A stretch of 46,628 bases of DNA from Devosia sp. (GCF_014860165.1 NZ_JACZKG010000033.1:1-46628), one strand, 5' to 3'. Positions 15,975 to 25,146 are shown, counted from the stretch's first letter. Translations and numbers: made by a program. The notes: generated from the letters alone by a model not told the origin.

Positions 15975-16979
15975 CTACTCGCCTTCACGCCGCTCGAGGA
16001 TCAGGATGTCCAGTTCCCGGTCTGGCCAGAAATCGGTCTTGACCATTTCGAACGTGGTCGGCCCGATCTTCTTGATGCCCTCGCCGCAGAATGACACCAG
16101 GTTGTCGGTGCTGCCCTTGTCCACGACGAGCCGGAACCTGGAAATGGCACCGCCGCCCCAATTGCCGCCAGTGGTCAGGATGTAGGAAATCCAGCTCTCG
16201 GTGAACGGCGCCGAATAGGTATCGTCCGGACTGGCGAGTGTCGCCTTGACGGCATTGAGGAAGGCCTCGTCGGTGCAATACTTGGCGGCATATTCCTTGG
16301 CCGGATCGTAATCTTCGAAGGGTTCGCTCAGAAAGCTCACGGCCACCGTGCCGCCCACGCTGGGCTTGTAGGTGTGGACCACCTCGACCGTCTCGCCAGC
16401 AGGGAAATCCCCCTCCCAGGTATAGGTGGCCTTGTAGGTCCAGGCCGGCCAATAGTGCTTTTCCCAGCCCTCGCCGGCATCGAACTCGTCCGGCGTCACC
16501 ATGCCCATATGCAGCAGGCGCTGCGTCGTTTCATCGTCCAGCGCATCGGTCGCCTCGCTCGCGGCACTGGTGATGGGCACCAGCGGCAGGCCGAGTTGCT
16601 TGACTAGCTTGGTGCGATCCACCCCGAAGGCATAGGCATATTCATGCAGCGTCGCCTCGACCGGCTCGCCGTTGAGCGTCGTCTCGAACTCGAAGAGATT
16701 GTCATCGGGCCCCATCGGAAAGGCCACCGGCGACCAGAAGTTCGGCACGATGTCGGGCATCGGGAAGGCGACCAGAATGTTCTGGTCAACCTCGCCCGTA
16801 TTGCGGAACTGATAGACGACGCGAATTTCTTCCTTGGAGATGAAGAGTTCCTCGCTCTCCATCACGATGTCCTGGTTGGTTATGAATTCCAGCCCGCCCG
16901 TCGTCAGCACGGCCGACGTGTCATTGGCCACACTCGGACCAACCGCCAGCAGCAATCCACATACCAGCAGAAACCTCAT
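15975..16979 (-). CDS. DUF4424 family exported protein
   Basis: A 334-residue secreted protein of unknown function. A signal peptide (MRFLLVCGLLLAVGPSVA) precedes a mature domain typical of DUF4424. It begins N-D-T-S-A-V-L-T-T-G-G-L-E-F, then shows VVYQFRNTGEVDQNILVAFP and MPDI. Two conserved Cys (C near 232 and C near 296) may form a disulfide. I chose the ATG at 16979 because GGGAGGA lies upstream and the signal peptide starts there. It lies between the MazG-like gene and the palindromic repeats. Confidence 0.88.
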   Translation of the reverse strand: MRFLLVCGLLLAVGPSVANDTSAVLTTGGLEFITNQDIVMESEELFISKEEIRVVYQFRNTGEVDQNILVAFPMPDIVPNFWSPVAFPMGPDDNLFEFETTLNGEPVEATLHEYAYAFGVDRTKLVKQLGLPLVPITSAASEATDALDDETTQRLLHMGMVTPDEFDAGEGWEKHYWPAWTYKATYTWEGDFPAGETVEVVHTYKPSVGGTVAVSFLSEPFEDYDPAKEYAAKYCTDEAFLNAVKATLASPDDTYSAPFTESWISYILTTGGNWGGGAISRFRLVVDKGSTDNLVSFCGEGIKKIGPTTFEMVKTDFWPDRELDILILERREGE

Positions 16980-17024
16980 CCCATCCTCCCGAAAGACCAT
17001 GGCAATCATGTAGCACGCGCAAAT

Positions 17025-17339
17025 CTAGCGCGGCAGGTACTTGAACCACTTCCGCTCCAGCGCCGCCTCGAGATCGATGCCGCTATTGCGCGCAAACAGC
17101 AACAGCATGGCCAGCACATCGGCAGTCTCATCCTCGAGCGCGACGCGAACGGCATCCGCATCGGCGCCCTTCATTCGACCGCGTCCGCTGGACCGCAGAT
17201 ATTCTGCCGTCAGTTCGCCAAGCTCTTCCTGGAGCTTGAGCATGTACCAGTCATTGTCGCGGGCAATGTCATTGCGCTCGGCATAGATGTCCGAAACCTG
17301 TGCCACCAGGGCACCCAGTTCGGGCAGGCTCCGGCTCAA
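17025..17339 (-). CDS. MazG-like nucleotide pyrophosphohydrolase
   Basis: A 104-residue all-alpha NTP pyrophosphohydrolase. The metal-binding pattern E-E-x-x-E followed by E-x-x-D is clear: [14 protein letters not shown] in one helix and [15 protein letters not shown] in the next. Such proteins hydrolyse NTPs or dNTPs to monophosphates and PPi. The start is TTG at 17339, overlapping the thyA stop (TTGA), so it is probably translated with thyA. The neighbourhood suggests a nucleotide-pool role, for example making dUMP or removing unusual nucleotides. Confidence 0.85.
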   Translation of the reverse strand: MSRSLPELGALVAQVSDIYAERNDIARDNDWYMLKLQEELGELTAEYLRSSGRGRMKGADADAVRVALEDETADVLAMLLLFARNSGIDLEAALERKWFKYLPR

Positions 17340-18130
17340 ACCGCCACCGCCGCCTTGATATGCGGATGCGGGTCGTAGCCCTCGAAGGCAAAATCCTCGA
17401 ATACGAAGTCTTCGAGCCGCGTCACCGCGGGATTGATCTTGAGCACCGGCAGCGGCCGCGGCTCACGCGTCAGCTGCAGTTGCGCCTGTTCAAAATGGTT
17501 CGAATAAAGGTGCACGTCACCAAAAGTGTGAACAAAATCACCCACTTCGAGCCCCGTCACCTGCGCCACCATATGGGTCAGCAGCGCATAGGAGGCGATA
17601 TTGAACGGCACGCCCAGGAACGTGTCGGCGGAGCGCTGGTAGAGCTGGCAGCTCAGCTTGCCATTGGCGACATAGAACTGGAACAGGCAGTGGCATGGCG
17701 GCAGCGCCATCTCGTCCACCTCGGCCGGGTTCCAGGCCGAAACGATGTGCCGACGCGAATCCGGCTTGCTCCGGATGCTCTCGATCACGTTTGCAATCTG
17801 GTCGATCTTGCGCCCGTCCGGCGCCGGCCAGCTCCGCCACTGCGAGCCATAGACCGGCCCCAGATCGCCATTCTCATCCGCCCATTCGTCCCAGATCTTG
17901 ACCCCGCGCTCCTGCAGCCAGCGCACATTGGTCTCGCCGCGGATGAACCACAGCAGCTCATAAACGATCGACTTGAGGTGCAGTTTCTTGGTCGTCAGCA
18001 GCGGAAAGCCGCGGCTGAGATCGAACCGCATCTGGTAGCCGAACAGGCTGCGCGTGCCGGTGCCGGTCCGGTCGGACTTATCGGCACCATGTTCAAGGAT
18101 GTCGGATAGGAGCTTCAGGTAGGGCTGCAT
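17336..18130 (-). CDS. thyA: Thymidylate synthase
   Basis: Methylates dUMP to dTMP using methylene-tetrahydrofolate. The 264-residue protein is the length of the E. coli enzyme and has all expected motifs. These are [11 protein letters not shown] (phosphate-binding Arg), W-F-I-R-G-E-T, VYGSQWR, the nucleophile C146 in [32 protein letters not shown], and a C-terminal [10 protein letters not shown]. It is followed by a MazG-like gene and preceded nine bases upstream by the DUF1003 gene, so it may be part of a longer operon. Confidence 0.98.
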   Translation of the reverse strand: MQPYLKLLSDILEHGADKSDRTGTGTRSLFGYQMRFDLSRGFPLLTTKKLHLKSIVYELLWFIRGETNVRWLQERGVKIWDEWADENGDLGPVYGSQWRSWPAPDGRKIDQIANVIESIRSKPDSRRHIVSAWNPAEVDEMALPPCHCLFQFYVANGKLSCQLYQRSADTFLGVPFNIASYALLTHMVAQVTGLEVGDFVHTFGDVHLYSNHFEQAQLQLTREPRPLPVLKINPAVTRLEDFVFEDFAFEGYDPHPHIKAAVAV

Positions 18131-18139
18131 GCCTGCACT

Positions 18140-18724
18140 CTACGTTGATTCGCCCTTGCCCGCCGCTGCCGCCATATGGCTTTCCACGAGGCGGGTCAGC
18201 AGTTCGATCTGCTCCTGCTGCTTGCCGATGAGTTGCTTGAGGTCATCGTTGCGCAATTGATCGACCTTGTCGTGCAAAGCCATGATCTCGATCTCGGCTT
18301 TCAGGTTGCATTCGTAATCGTGGCTGGTCACCAGCCGGTCCTTGGCTGCCTGCCGGTTCTGGCTCATCATGATGATTGGCGCCTGCACCGCAGCGACCAT
18401 GGAGAGCAGCAGGTTGAGAAAGATGAACGGATAGGGGTCCGGCGCCGATCGCGACAGCAGCAGATTGATGCCGACCCAGCCCAGCAGCACGATGCCGAAG
18501 CTGATCAGGAAGGTCCAGGAGCCGCCGAACGAAGCGACCCCATCCGCCAGCCGCTGGCCGAATGTCGACTTCTCATCGAACACCGTACTGGTATCCAGCG
18601 CCAGGGCCTTCTTGCCAATGGTCTGCTCCAGCACCTGTCTTTCGACGTCGGTCAGCGCCGTCTCACCCTTGCCCAGAAATCTCTCGGCGGCCCGGATGAG
18701 TTTATCGCTTGAAGTGTCGGTCAT
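18140..18724 (-). CDS. DUF1003 family membrane protein
   Basis: A 194-residue protein of the DUF1003 family. Two transmembrane helices (about residues 70-88 and 100-120) are joined by a short loop with D-P-Y-P-F-I-F-L-N-L-L-L-S. The family motif QAPIIMMSQNRQAAKDR follows, and the C-terminus is a coiled-coil-like helix (IEIMALHDKVDQLRNDDLKQ). The function is unknown; the family is often linked to stress or cyclic-nucleotide-domain proteins. It starts the minus-strand run that continues into thyA. Confidence 0.9.
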   Translation of the reverse strand: MTDTSSDKLIRAAERFLGKGETALTDVERQVLEQTIGKKALALDTSTVFDEKSTFGQRLADGVASFGGSWTFLISFGIVLLGWVGINLLLSRSAPDPYPFIFLNLLLSMVAAVQAPIIMMSQNRQAAKDRLVTSHDYECNLKAEIEIMALHDKVDQLRNDDLKQLIGKQQEQIELLTRLVESHMAAAAGKGEST

Positions 18725-18910
18725 GATTGAGTCTCTCGGCTTGTCGCCCCGACCTTACACCGATTGGCACCCACGGAACTCGCGGTCGATATCTCGGGTT
18801 ACGCAACCGGCGCCTGCGGCTTTATGGTAATAGAATACCTCAACCACTCCTGACATCTGTCGTCAGCACCGACGTTCCAGCCTGTTCGAACCACACCCGG
18901 AGAAACAGCC

Positions 18911-19309
18911 ATGCCCGTCACACGTCTCAACCCCGAGGGAATGTACCGCAGCCCGGTATTTTCTCAGGGCATCATCCTGCCGGCCAATGCCCGTATCCTG
19001 CTGATCGGCGGCCAGAACGGCGTCAACGCCCTGGGCGAAGTCGTCGCCAGGGGTGATGTCGTGAGGCAAACCGAACAGGCGCTGGTCAACCTGCAGAAGG
19101 TGCTCGAAGCGGCCGGCGCAGGCCTGGAGGACCTGGTCAAGGTCACCATCATCATGCAGCAGGACATCGATCTCACTGCCGCTTTCGGCGCCTGGATGGC
19201 CGTGTGGGGCCAGCGGACCAACCCGCCCACTGTCTCGGCCTTCCGGGTACCCAGCCTGTCCAACCCGGATTTCCTCATCGAGATCGACGCGCAGGCGGTG
19301 CTGCCATGA
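18911..19309 (+). CDS. RidA family protein
   Basis: A 132-residue YjgF/YER057c/UK114-type protein that forms trimers. Family members with the active-site arginine hydrolyse reactive enamine/imine intermediates from PLP enzymes. Visible features are YRSPVFSQG, GGQNGVNALGEVVARGDVVR, QTEQALVNLQKVLEAAGAG and a C-terminal F-R-V-P-S-L-S-N-P-D-F-L-I-E-I-D. The Arg there may be the catalytic one, but the exact motif differs from the classic RidA end, so this may be another Rid subgroup. Its stop overlaps the next start (ATGA). Confidence 0.9.
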   Translation: MPVTRLNPEGMYRSPVFSQGIILPANARILLIGGQNGVNALGEVVARGDVVRQTEQALVNLQKVLEAAGAGLEDLVKVTIIMQQDIDLTAAFGAWMAVWGQRTNPPTVSAFRVPSLSNPDFLIEIDAQAVLP

Positions 19310-19545
19310 GCCCCGTCCTCCGCCCGCTGCGCAAGCGGGAGGTCATGCCCGACTTCGTCCGCGACGCGCTTGAGGAGCGCGGCCTGCGCGACAAGTATGA
19401 CGCCCGTCCACCCTACCAGCGCAACGATTACCTGCTGTGGATCAACAAGGTGAAGCGGGACGAAACCAGGCAGAAACACCTCGCCCAGATGCTCGACGAA
19501 CTGGAAGCCGGCAATGTCTATATGGGCATGAAGTGGAACGGTTGA
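19306..19545 (+). CDS. YdeI/OmpD-associated family protein (short)
   Basis: A 79-residue protein matching the C-terminal segment of the YdeI/OmdA family. The pattern PPYQRNDYLLWINKVKRDET, followed by R-x-K-H-L-A-Q-M-L-D-E-L and a final V-Y-M-G-M, is characteristic. Full-length family members are often 150-200 residues, so this is a short form containing mainly the conserved end. It is translationally coupled to the RidA-like gene and ends two bases before the convergent YkgJ-type gene. The function is unknown. Confidence 0.8.
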   Translation: MSPVLRPLRKREVMPDFVRDALEERGLRDKYDARPPYQRNDYLLWINKVKRDETRQKHLAQMLDELEAGNVYMGMKWNG

Positions 19546-19547
19546 AC

Positions 19548-20099
19548 TCAACCGAGTTCGCTGCGCAGCACGATCGTATCGGGCTCCCACACATGGGTTC
19601 GGTCGATATGGGCCAGTGACCAGGCGAAGACCTTGTGCATGGCCCGCAAGTCTCGCGCCGCCACAGCCTCCTCCAGCAGCTCGTTCATCCGCATCTTGGC
19701 CGGCAAATGGCCCGGCGGCCCGACCCGCTCGAACTCCACCCCCACGCCCCCTGCCACCCAGCCGCCGACCATTGCGGCGAACTCCTCCGACACCAGGAAT
19801 GGCGAGAGGCGCAGGATCAACAGGGTAATGGTGTCCTCGTCAAAGTGCTCTGCCCGGATGACCACGCCGCTATGGTTCGGGTGCCAGTCCGGCCCCAGTT
19901 CCGCCAGGAAGAACCAGCCGCAGTAAAATCCGCGACAGACCGCCGGGCGAACATCGTAGACCGTGCAGCCCTGCCCTTCGGCGCAATGCGGGCAGAGCAG
20001 GTTGGCGGGCTTTTGCAGCTTGTCCGTGCGGATGGGCGGAAAGGCGCAGCAGGCGGTGCAGCCTTCGCAACTCCTGTCCTCCAAAACAGCAAGGGGCAC
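19548..20099 (-). CDS. YkgJ-type cysteine cluster protein
   Basis: A 183-residue cytosolic protein whose N-terminal half carries the CxxCxxCC-type cluster of the YkgJ (Fe-S oxidoreductase-like) family. It shows CEGCTACC near residue 12, then CPHCAEGQGC and VYDVRPAVCRGFYC. These eight or so cysteines probably bind zinc or an iron-sulfur cluster. The start is a GTG at 20099 with GGAGAA upstream. It is divergent from the tmRNA gene. The substrate and role are unknown. Confidence 0.85.
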   Translation of the reverse strand: MPLAVLEDRSCEGCTACCAFPPIRTDKLQKPANLLCPHCAEGQGCTVYDVRPAVCRGFYCGWFFLAELGPDWHPNHSGVVIRAEHFDEDTITLLILRLSPFLVSEEFAAMVGGWVAGGVGVEFERVGPPGHLPAKMRMNELLEEAVAARDLRAMHKVFAWSLAHIDRTHVWEPDTIVLRSELG

Positions 20100-20174
20100 G
20101 CCATTTCTCCACCACGTCCTGAGGCGAGGCTAAGCCCAAATGCAGGTTCAGCGCCAGCAAATCGCTCACACCGT

Positions 20175-20203
20175 TTGCAACCTGAGGCGGGGTCACCTAT
20201 ATT
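20175..20203 (+). promoter_or_regulatory. Promoter of the tmRNA gene
   Basis: TTGCAA (20175-20180) and TATATT (20198-20203) are separated by exactly 17 bases, a good sigma-70 match. Transcription would start near 20210, just before the acceptor piece of the tmRNA. Confidence 0.75.
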
Positions 20204-20209
20204 GGATTT

Positions 20210-20530
20210 GCTCGCAAGAGCTATGGCGATAAACGGTCATCGTAATAAACCTTTCGGACCCGGGGGCAGTACCCGGCGCCTCCACCATCTTCCCCCTCAA
20301 GGGGCAGCCAATGGGGGCGAAACAGGATCGACGAGGGCGTAAAGGGTGTGCTTTTGCTCGGTGAGGTACCACCGTTATCGGTCCAAAACTTATAGTTGCA
20401 AATGACAACCATAAGGCTCCAGTCGCTCTCGCTGCGTAAGCAGTGCTAGCATTGGGAAATTAAGTCCTCCACCCCTAGCCGGGTGACAGGCGGGGTTCGC
20501 AGGCACCTGGCAACAGAAGCCTGCACCTTC
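20210..20530 (+). ncRNA. ssrA: Two-piece (circularly permuted) transfer-messenger RNA
   Basis: This RNA rescues stalled ribosomes and encodes a degradation tag. As in other alphaproteobacteria the gene is permuted: the 3' acceptor piece comes first and ends ...GGCGCCTCCACCA at 20287. A 25-base excised segment (20288-20312, with a small CCCC/GGGG hairpin) follows. The coding piece then begins GGGGGCGAAACAGGATCGAC at 20313. GGGGGCG (20313-20319) pairs with CGCCTCC of the acceptor end to form the tRNA-like acceptor stem. The acceptor piece has a T-arm-like hairpin (CCGGG / CCCGG). The tag frame is 20398-20439. The outer ends are approximate; the 3' limit is placed after the hairpin GCAGGC / GCCTGC. 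Confidence 0.95.
20398..20439 (+). other. tmRNA tag reading frame (ANDNHKAPVALAA)
   Basis: Thirteen codons from GCA (20398) to the TAA at 20437-20439 encode ANDNHKAPVALAA, which follows the tRNA-borne alanine. The C-terminal ALAA is the usual ClpX recognition end, and the N-terminal A-N-D-N is the part expected to contact the adaptor SspB. Confidence 0.92.
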
Positions 20531-20624
20531 CCATAGCGTCCGCGCCTTTCTCCTTGAAATCTCTTGGAACGTGAGGCTGATATGGATCGTTCGGGATTCT
20601 ATCCCGCAAGACTGGAAGGTTACG

Positions 20625-21119
20625 ATGGCCGAAGATCACATGCGTTACGACATCCTGACCCAGGAAGCCCTGCGCGGCGTCGTGCGCAAGGTGCTTGCCG
20701 AGGTGGCCAAGACCGGCCTGCCGGGTGAACACCATTTCTTCATTTCCTTCGTCACCCGCGCGCCCGGCGTGCGCCTGAGCGAAAAACTGCTCGGCCAGTA
20801 TGACAAGGAAATGACGATCGTCATCCAGAACCAGTATTGGGACCTCAAGGTCTCCGAAACCGGCTTCGAGGTCGGTCTGTCCTTTGATGGCATCCCCGAA
20901 ACGCTGGTCATCCCGTTCTCGGCGGTCAAGGGCTTCTTCGACCCGTCAGTGCAGTTCGGCATGCAGTTCGACCCGGCAACGGCGCCCGGGGCCGCGGTCG
21001 CCGAGGCCAAGGCCGACGCCAGCCTTGAATCGACCGCCACCGCTGGTGGCAACGAGGACAGTGCCGAAAAGCCTGGCGAGAAAGTCGTCAGCCTCGACTC
21101 CTTCCGCAAGAAACCTTGA
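20625..21119 (+). CDS. sspB: ClpXP adaptor SspB (alphaproteobacterial type)
   Basis: A 164-residue adaptor that binds the tmRNA-encoded tag and delivers tagged proteins to ClpXP. The folded domain (about residues 5-110) shows MRYDILTQEALRGVVRKVL, PGEHHFFISFVTRAPGVRLS, EMTIVIQNQYWDL and VIPFSAVKGFFDPSVQFGMQ-F, all matching the alphaproteobacterial SspB group. A flexible Ala/Glu-rich linker then ends in a short basic tail (VVSLDSFRKKP), the usual ClpX-docking region. I chose the ATG at 20625, with AAGG upstream, over a GTG at 20571. It lies about 100 bases downstream of the tmRNA gene in the same direction. Confidence 0.94.
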   Translation: MAEDHMRYDILTQEALRGVVRKVLAEVAKTGLPGEHHFFISFVTRAPGVRLSEKLLGQYDKEMTIVIQNQYWDLKVSETGFEVGLSFDGIPETLVIPFSAVKGFFDPSVQFGMQFDPATAPGAAVAEAKADASLESTATAGGNEDSAEKPGEKVVSLDSFRKKP

Positions 21120-21129
21120 TCCTGCCCCG

Positions 21130-21351
21130 GTGGACAAGCGTTCCCTGTCCATATCCGGTCATCGCACCTCCATCGCGCTGGAGCCCGAATTCTGGGCTGC
21201 GCTTGAGGCCATGGCCGTTGAAAAATCCAGAACGATGGCTGGGCTGATCCGCGAGATCGATGAAAACCGGCAGACCGCCAACCTGTCATCAGCGGCCCGG
21301 CTGGCCGTGCTGCGCTGGTATCAGGAACGCACTGAAGACCGCCCCAGCTAG
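21130..21351 (+). CDS. Ribbon-helix-helix domain protein
   Basis: A 73-residue protein of the RHH_4 type. The short beta strand and two helices are visible as KRSLSISGHRTSIALEPEFW, then A-A-L-E-A-M-A-V-E-K-S-R-T-M-A-G-L-I-R-E-I. Such small proteins usually bind DNA as dimers; its target is unknown. The start is probably the GTG at 21130, ten bases after the sspB stop, so it is likely co-transcribed with sspB. Its TAG stop shares a CTAG with the stop of the convergent AsmA-family gene. Confidence 0.82.
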   Translation: MDKRSLSISGHRTSIALEPEFWAALEAMAVEKSRTMAGLIREIDENRQTANLSSAARLAVLRWYQERTEDRPS

Positions 21352-24300
21352 AACTGCGGTTGGTTGACCGACGGCGGCGGCAGACCCAGGTCAAGCGGCG
21401 CCTGCACCGGCTCGGTGGGCAAGGTCTGGATGGACGGGCTGGTCTGCGTCTCCTGCTCCAGCCGTCGCGCCTCTTCCTCCGCCGCCAGCCAGGCTTCTTC
21501 CTCGGCTGCAAGACGGGCCGCTTCCTCTGCTGCCCGGCGTCGTTGCTCCTCGATCAGGCGATTGCGCTCTTCGGCGGCAGCGCGTTGCCGCTCCGCATCC
21601 TCGGCGCGCAGGATTTCGAGCCGGTCCACTTCCAGTTCATTGGCCCGCACCAGCACGGCGGCGATCATTTCCTCGAGGTCGAGCGTCACCACTGGCGCCA
21701 GCAAGGTGCCGGCGAGCCGGGTGATGATGCGCGACGTGTCGGTGCCGATCAGCCCGCTGCTATCGGCAAAATCGCGCGGCGTCATGACGAAGCCGCCGCT
21801 GAGGCCCAGTTCGGCCATGGCGAGATTGATATCGCCGGCGAGGCGAGCGCCGGCGCCATCGACAATGAAATTGGCGAGTCGGACGACGCCCCCGGCAATG
21901 GTAAAGGCCCCCGTGGCGCTAGGCGCCGTAAAGGGTCCCTGCCCCAGCGCCAGCCCCATGATCGCGCCCATGGCATCGGGCTCCATGGTGAGCACATCGT
22001 CCAGACCCGCTATGGTCGAATAGACGTCGGGCGACATTTGCTCCACCGAGAGCCCGGTCAGCGTGAAATGCCCCTCGCCGACCAGTGCAGCCACGACCTC
22101 GGCAAGACTGGCGCCCGTTCCTTCGAACTGCACGCCGCCATCGACCAGCCCTTCGATCATCTCGGCGATTGCCGGTGGCGCGATCAGCTCGATCGGCGTC
22201 GTCGCGATGCTCAGGCGCCCGCTCACGGTCTTGTCGGTCAGCGGACCGGCGCAGCAGACAGCAATATCGAGATTGATCGTGCCGAGATCGGCGACCGCCT
22301 CGAACCGAGCCAGCCGCGTCCGCGTCTCGTCCCAGCTCAGCTCGAAACTGGTCTTGCCCAGCCGCTCGACTTCGCCACCCGCCAGAGCCCCCGCAGTGAC
22401 GCTGACCGTGCCTCGCGTCTGCCGCGGCCCCTCGGCCAGGCTGATCGGCCCTTCCGGCCAGGAGCCGCTCCCGGCCACCAGCGCCGTCGGACCAAACAGC
22501 GTGGCCGCAAGGCCCTCGACCGAAACCAGATCGACGGCGATGTCGCCGGCCACCACCGCCGTGCTGCCGGTGCGCGACAGCGACAGCGCGCCGGTAAACG
22601 CGACATCCCCCGATACGCCCGCTATTTCGGTCAACCGCGCCAGCCGTCCGCCCTCGAAATGCAGCCGCGCACTCCCATCGGCCATCGGCAGCGCCAACCC
22701 GCCCGCTCCCACCGACCCTGCCAGCCCGCCGGCATTGGCTAGCGCTATGTCGAGCCTGCCGGTGCCCTGGATTTCGCCATTGTCCAGTGACAGCAGGTTG
22801 CCGGCATAGCTGATGCTCTCGTCGCCCAGGCTTGCCGTGAGATTGGCGTCGAGGCTGTTGCTCGGCGATCCCTGGAGGGTAAGGCTCACCAGCATCGACC
22901 CCTCCGCGCCGAACAGCGCCGTGTCGCCAAAGCCGATCTGCCGAGTCAGCCCGGCAATGTCGGTCGATTCAAGTCCGGCCGTCACGCGGAGCGGCGCGCT
23001 GCCCAGCGCCGCGATGCCACCATCGAGCTCTGCCCGCAGGTTGAGCGCGCCTGCGCCCAGCGAGCCCGCCAGGGTGAGCGTCTGGCCGCCATCGAGTGGC
23101 CCGCCGAGATCGACCAGCAGGTCGGCCGGCGCCGACAACGCCAGGAAGTCGCGCCAGCTCTGCGGCACGTCCAGCACGTCATAGAGTCCCAGCAGTGCCG
23201 GGGCATCGCCGGCGTCGATCCGCACCATGCCGGAGCCCGAAACGTCAGGCTCGGCAGCCGTGCCGCCCGCTGTCAGCGTTGCATCCAGGCCAATCCCACC
23301 CCAATCCTCCGCCGACAATCGCGAGAAGCTGACACCACCCTCGCGCCACTGGCCCTCCGCGACAAGACCCGTGCCATCCAGCCCGAAAACCCGGGCGCCC
23401 TTGCCGGTCAGCGAGAAACTGCCGAAGGGAAAGCTCAAACCAAAGGCACGCTCTGCCGCATTGGGCAGCAAAGCCCCCACCAGTGCACTGCCTCTTTCTC
23501 CTAGCTCGTCGAAATGGGCCACCAGATCCAGCCGTTTCTCCTCGCCGAAGCCCATCCGCAATTCGAGGGCATGCGTGCGCTCGTTCAGCGTCAGCACGCC
23601 GTCCACGAGCCCCAGAGCGTCGCTCCCCAGCATGACGTGCCCGGTCAGCGCACCGGGTTCGTTGAACAGCAGGTTGTTCTCGTCCGGCTTCCGCCACAGT
23701 GCCGCCAGCCCATCCAGGCGCGCACTCGCCAGCGAGACCTCGCCGCGAAACGCGGGACGGTCATTCTCGCTGCTCAGTTGCCCGCTCAACCGCACTTCGG
23801 TGTCGCCGGGCAGGTGCCCGGTAAACTGCTCGATCTGCCAGGTGGACCCATCGGTGCTGGCATCCATGCGCACATTGCGCAGGGCAAAGCCACGCAGCCC
23901 GACCTCAGCCAGGTCGATACCCACCCGCCCCGCCATGGGCGGCATGATCGGCGCCGGCAGCTCGGCCAGCAGCCGCACAGCCTCATAGGGCAGCGTGGTG
24001 GCGTCCTCCTTGGCGTCGCGCGGCGGCAGCGAGAACACTCCCCCCGAAATCACCGCATCGAAACTTCTGACATCGCCCAGCTGGATGCTTGCCGCACCGG
24101 TCAGCCGCGTGGCGGCCCGATTCTCGTCCGGGCGCAGCGTATAGCCGGAAAGCACCACGCGATCGGTCGAAGCCGTGACCTTGCTTTCGAGCACCAGGTC
24201 GCCGCGAATGTCGGTTGCCACATCGGTTGCCGGCGGCGTCTGCCGGTAGACCATGTCGCCCTCGAACTTGGGCGCCATGCCGGGCGCCAGCAGGCCCTCC

Positions 24301-24956
24301 AGCGAAAACGAGAACCCGCCGGACTGGGGCTGCAGGAACAGCGATACGCGCGACTTGTCCGCCGCATCCAGCGCGCTGGAATTGAACCGGATCGAATAGG
24401 GCTCGCTGTGGTGGCTGGCGCTGCCCTGGAAGGAGAACGGGCCGCTGAAATCGGCAAGCCGCAGTTCGCCGCTGACATCGTCGGCCACGAAGGTTTCGCC
24501 CGAGCGGCGATCCATCAGCCGGACGGTCGCGCCGACAATGGTCGTGTCGCCCAGCCCTACCCCGCCGGCACCGGCCGCCAGGGTGACGCCGCTGCCCAGA
24601 AAGCCGCTCTCATCGATGCTGAAATCGACCACCGGCTGGCGCAGCACGAGGCGCGTGACATTGTAGTTGTCGCGCAGAAAATCCATCAGCGAGAATTCGG
24701 CCTCGACACTGTCCACGGTCGCGGCCGGCTCTTCCGCCGACCCCACCAGCACATCGGAGAAGCGCAGTCGGGGTTGCGGCAGCAGCGTGAAGTCGATGTC
24801 GCCGCGCACCGTCACCGGCGTTCCCAGCACATCGGTCGCCAGTTCCTCCATCCGGCCGCGATAGTCGCTCCAGCGGACGAAGTTCGGCGCAATGAACGCA
24901 CCGGCGAGCACGATGATCGCCAGCATGCCGACGATGATATAGATGCGGTTCAGCAC
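21348..24956 (-). CDS. AsmA-family protein (very large)
   Basis: A protein of about 1202 residues. One N-terminal transmembrane helix (IYIIVGMLAIIVLAGAFIAP) is followed by the AsmA start pattern NFVRWSDYRG and GTPVTVRGDIDF, then a long beta-rich periplasmic region. Such proteins span the envelope as grooves and are linked to phospholipid transport to the outer membrane. Near the C-terminus comes an Ala/Glu/Arg-rich coiled coil (EERNRLIEEQRRRAAEEAAR), then a Pro/Gln-rich tail. The GTG at 24956 places the membrane helix at the N-terminus; the frame is open to 25073 but the extra part is not family-like. The stop overlaps that of the convergent RHH gene. Confidence 0.88.
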   Translation of the reverse strand: MLNRIYIIVGMLAIIVLAGAFIAPNFVRWSDYRGRMEELATDVLGTPVTVRGDIDFTLLPQPRLRFSDVLVGSAEEPAATVDSVEAEFSLMDFLRDNYNVTRLVLRQPVVDFSIDESGFLGSGVTLAAGAGGVGLGDTTIVGATVRLMDRRSGETFVADDVSGELRLADFSGPFSFQGSASHHSEPYSIRFNSSALDAADKSRVSLFLQPQSGGFSFSLEGLLAPGMAPKFEGDMVYRQTPPATDVATDIRGDLVLESKVTASTDRVVLSGYTLRPDENRAATRLTGAASIQLGDVRSFDAVISGGVFSLPPRDAKEDATTLPYEAVRLLAELPAPIMPPMAGRVGIDLAEVGLRGFALRNVRMDASTDGSTWQIEQFTGHLPGDTEVRLSGQLSSENDRPAFRGEVSLASARLDGLAALWRKPDENNLLFNEPGALTGHVMLGSDALGLVDGVLTLNERTHALELRMGFGEEKRLDLVAHFDELGERGSALVGALLPNAAERAFGLSFPFGSFSLTGKGARVFGLDGTGLVAEGQWREGGVSFSRLSAEDWGGIGLDATLTAGGTAAEPDVSGSGMVRIDAGDAPALLGLYDVLDVPQSWRDFLALSAPADLLVDLGGPLDGGQTLTLAGSLGAGALNLRAELDGGIAALGSAPLRVTAGLESTDIAGLTRQIGFGDTALFGAEGSMLVSLTLQGSPSNSLDANLTASLGDESISYAGNLLSLDNGEIQGTGRLDIALANAGGLAGSVGAGGLALPMADGSARLHFEGGRLARLTEIAGVSGDVAFTGALSLSRTGSTAVVAGDIAVDLVSVEGLAATLFGPTALVAGSGSWPEGPISLAEGPRQTRGTVSVTAGALAGGEVERLGKTSFELSWDETRTRLARFEAVADLGTINLDIAVCCAGPLTDKTVSGRLSIATTPIELIAPPAIAEMIEGLVDGGVQFEGTGASLAEVVAALVGEGHFTLTGLSVEQMSPDVYSTIAGLDDVLTMEPDAMGAIMGLALGQGPFTAPSATGAFTIAGGVVRLANFIVDGAGARLAGDINLAMAELGLSGGFVMTPRDFADSSGLIGTDTSRIITRLAGTLLAPVVTLDLEEMIAAVLVRANELEVDRLEILRAEDAERQRAAAEERNRLIEEQRRRAAEEAARLAAEEEAWLAAEEEARRLEQETQTSPSIQTLPTEPVQAPLDLGLPPPSVNQPQF

Positions 24957-25091
24957 TGCGAGTGGCCACCCGGTTTTCGCGGCTGAGTGTAGGCATGCGC
25001 GCGGCCCGCGCAACCCCGCCATTGCCTTGAATCGCCGTATAGATTCGACCGCCGACCGGCGCGGCCCCATCACGTGTCGGTCATCACCCTC

Positions 25092-25124
25092 AAAAACAAA
25101 CAGCCGGACCCTGGGGCCCGGCTG
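25092..25124 (-). terminator. Rho-independent terminator of the phytase-like gene
   Basis: On the minus strand CAGCCGGGCCC (from 25124) pairs imperfectly with GGGTCCGGCTG (to 25101), followed by TTTGTTTTTG. It lies 23 bases after the stop at 25147. Confidence 0.85.
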
Positions 25125-25146
25125 CGAATGGCAGGTTCAGGAGGTG

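Noticed and set aside
23514..24986. Long plus-strand frames opposite the AsmA-family gene
   Set aside because: They follow the codon phase of the real gene on the other strand and have no domains or start signals.
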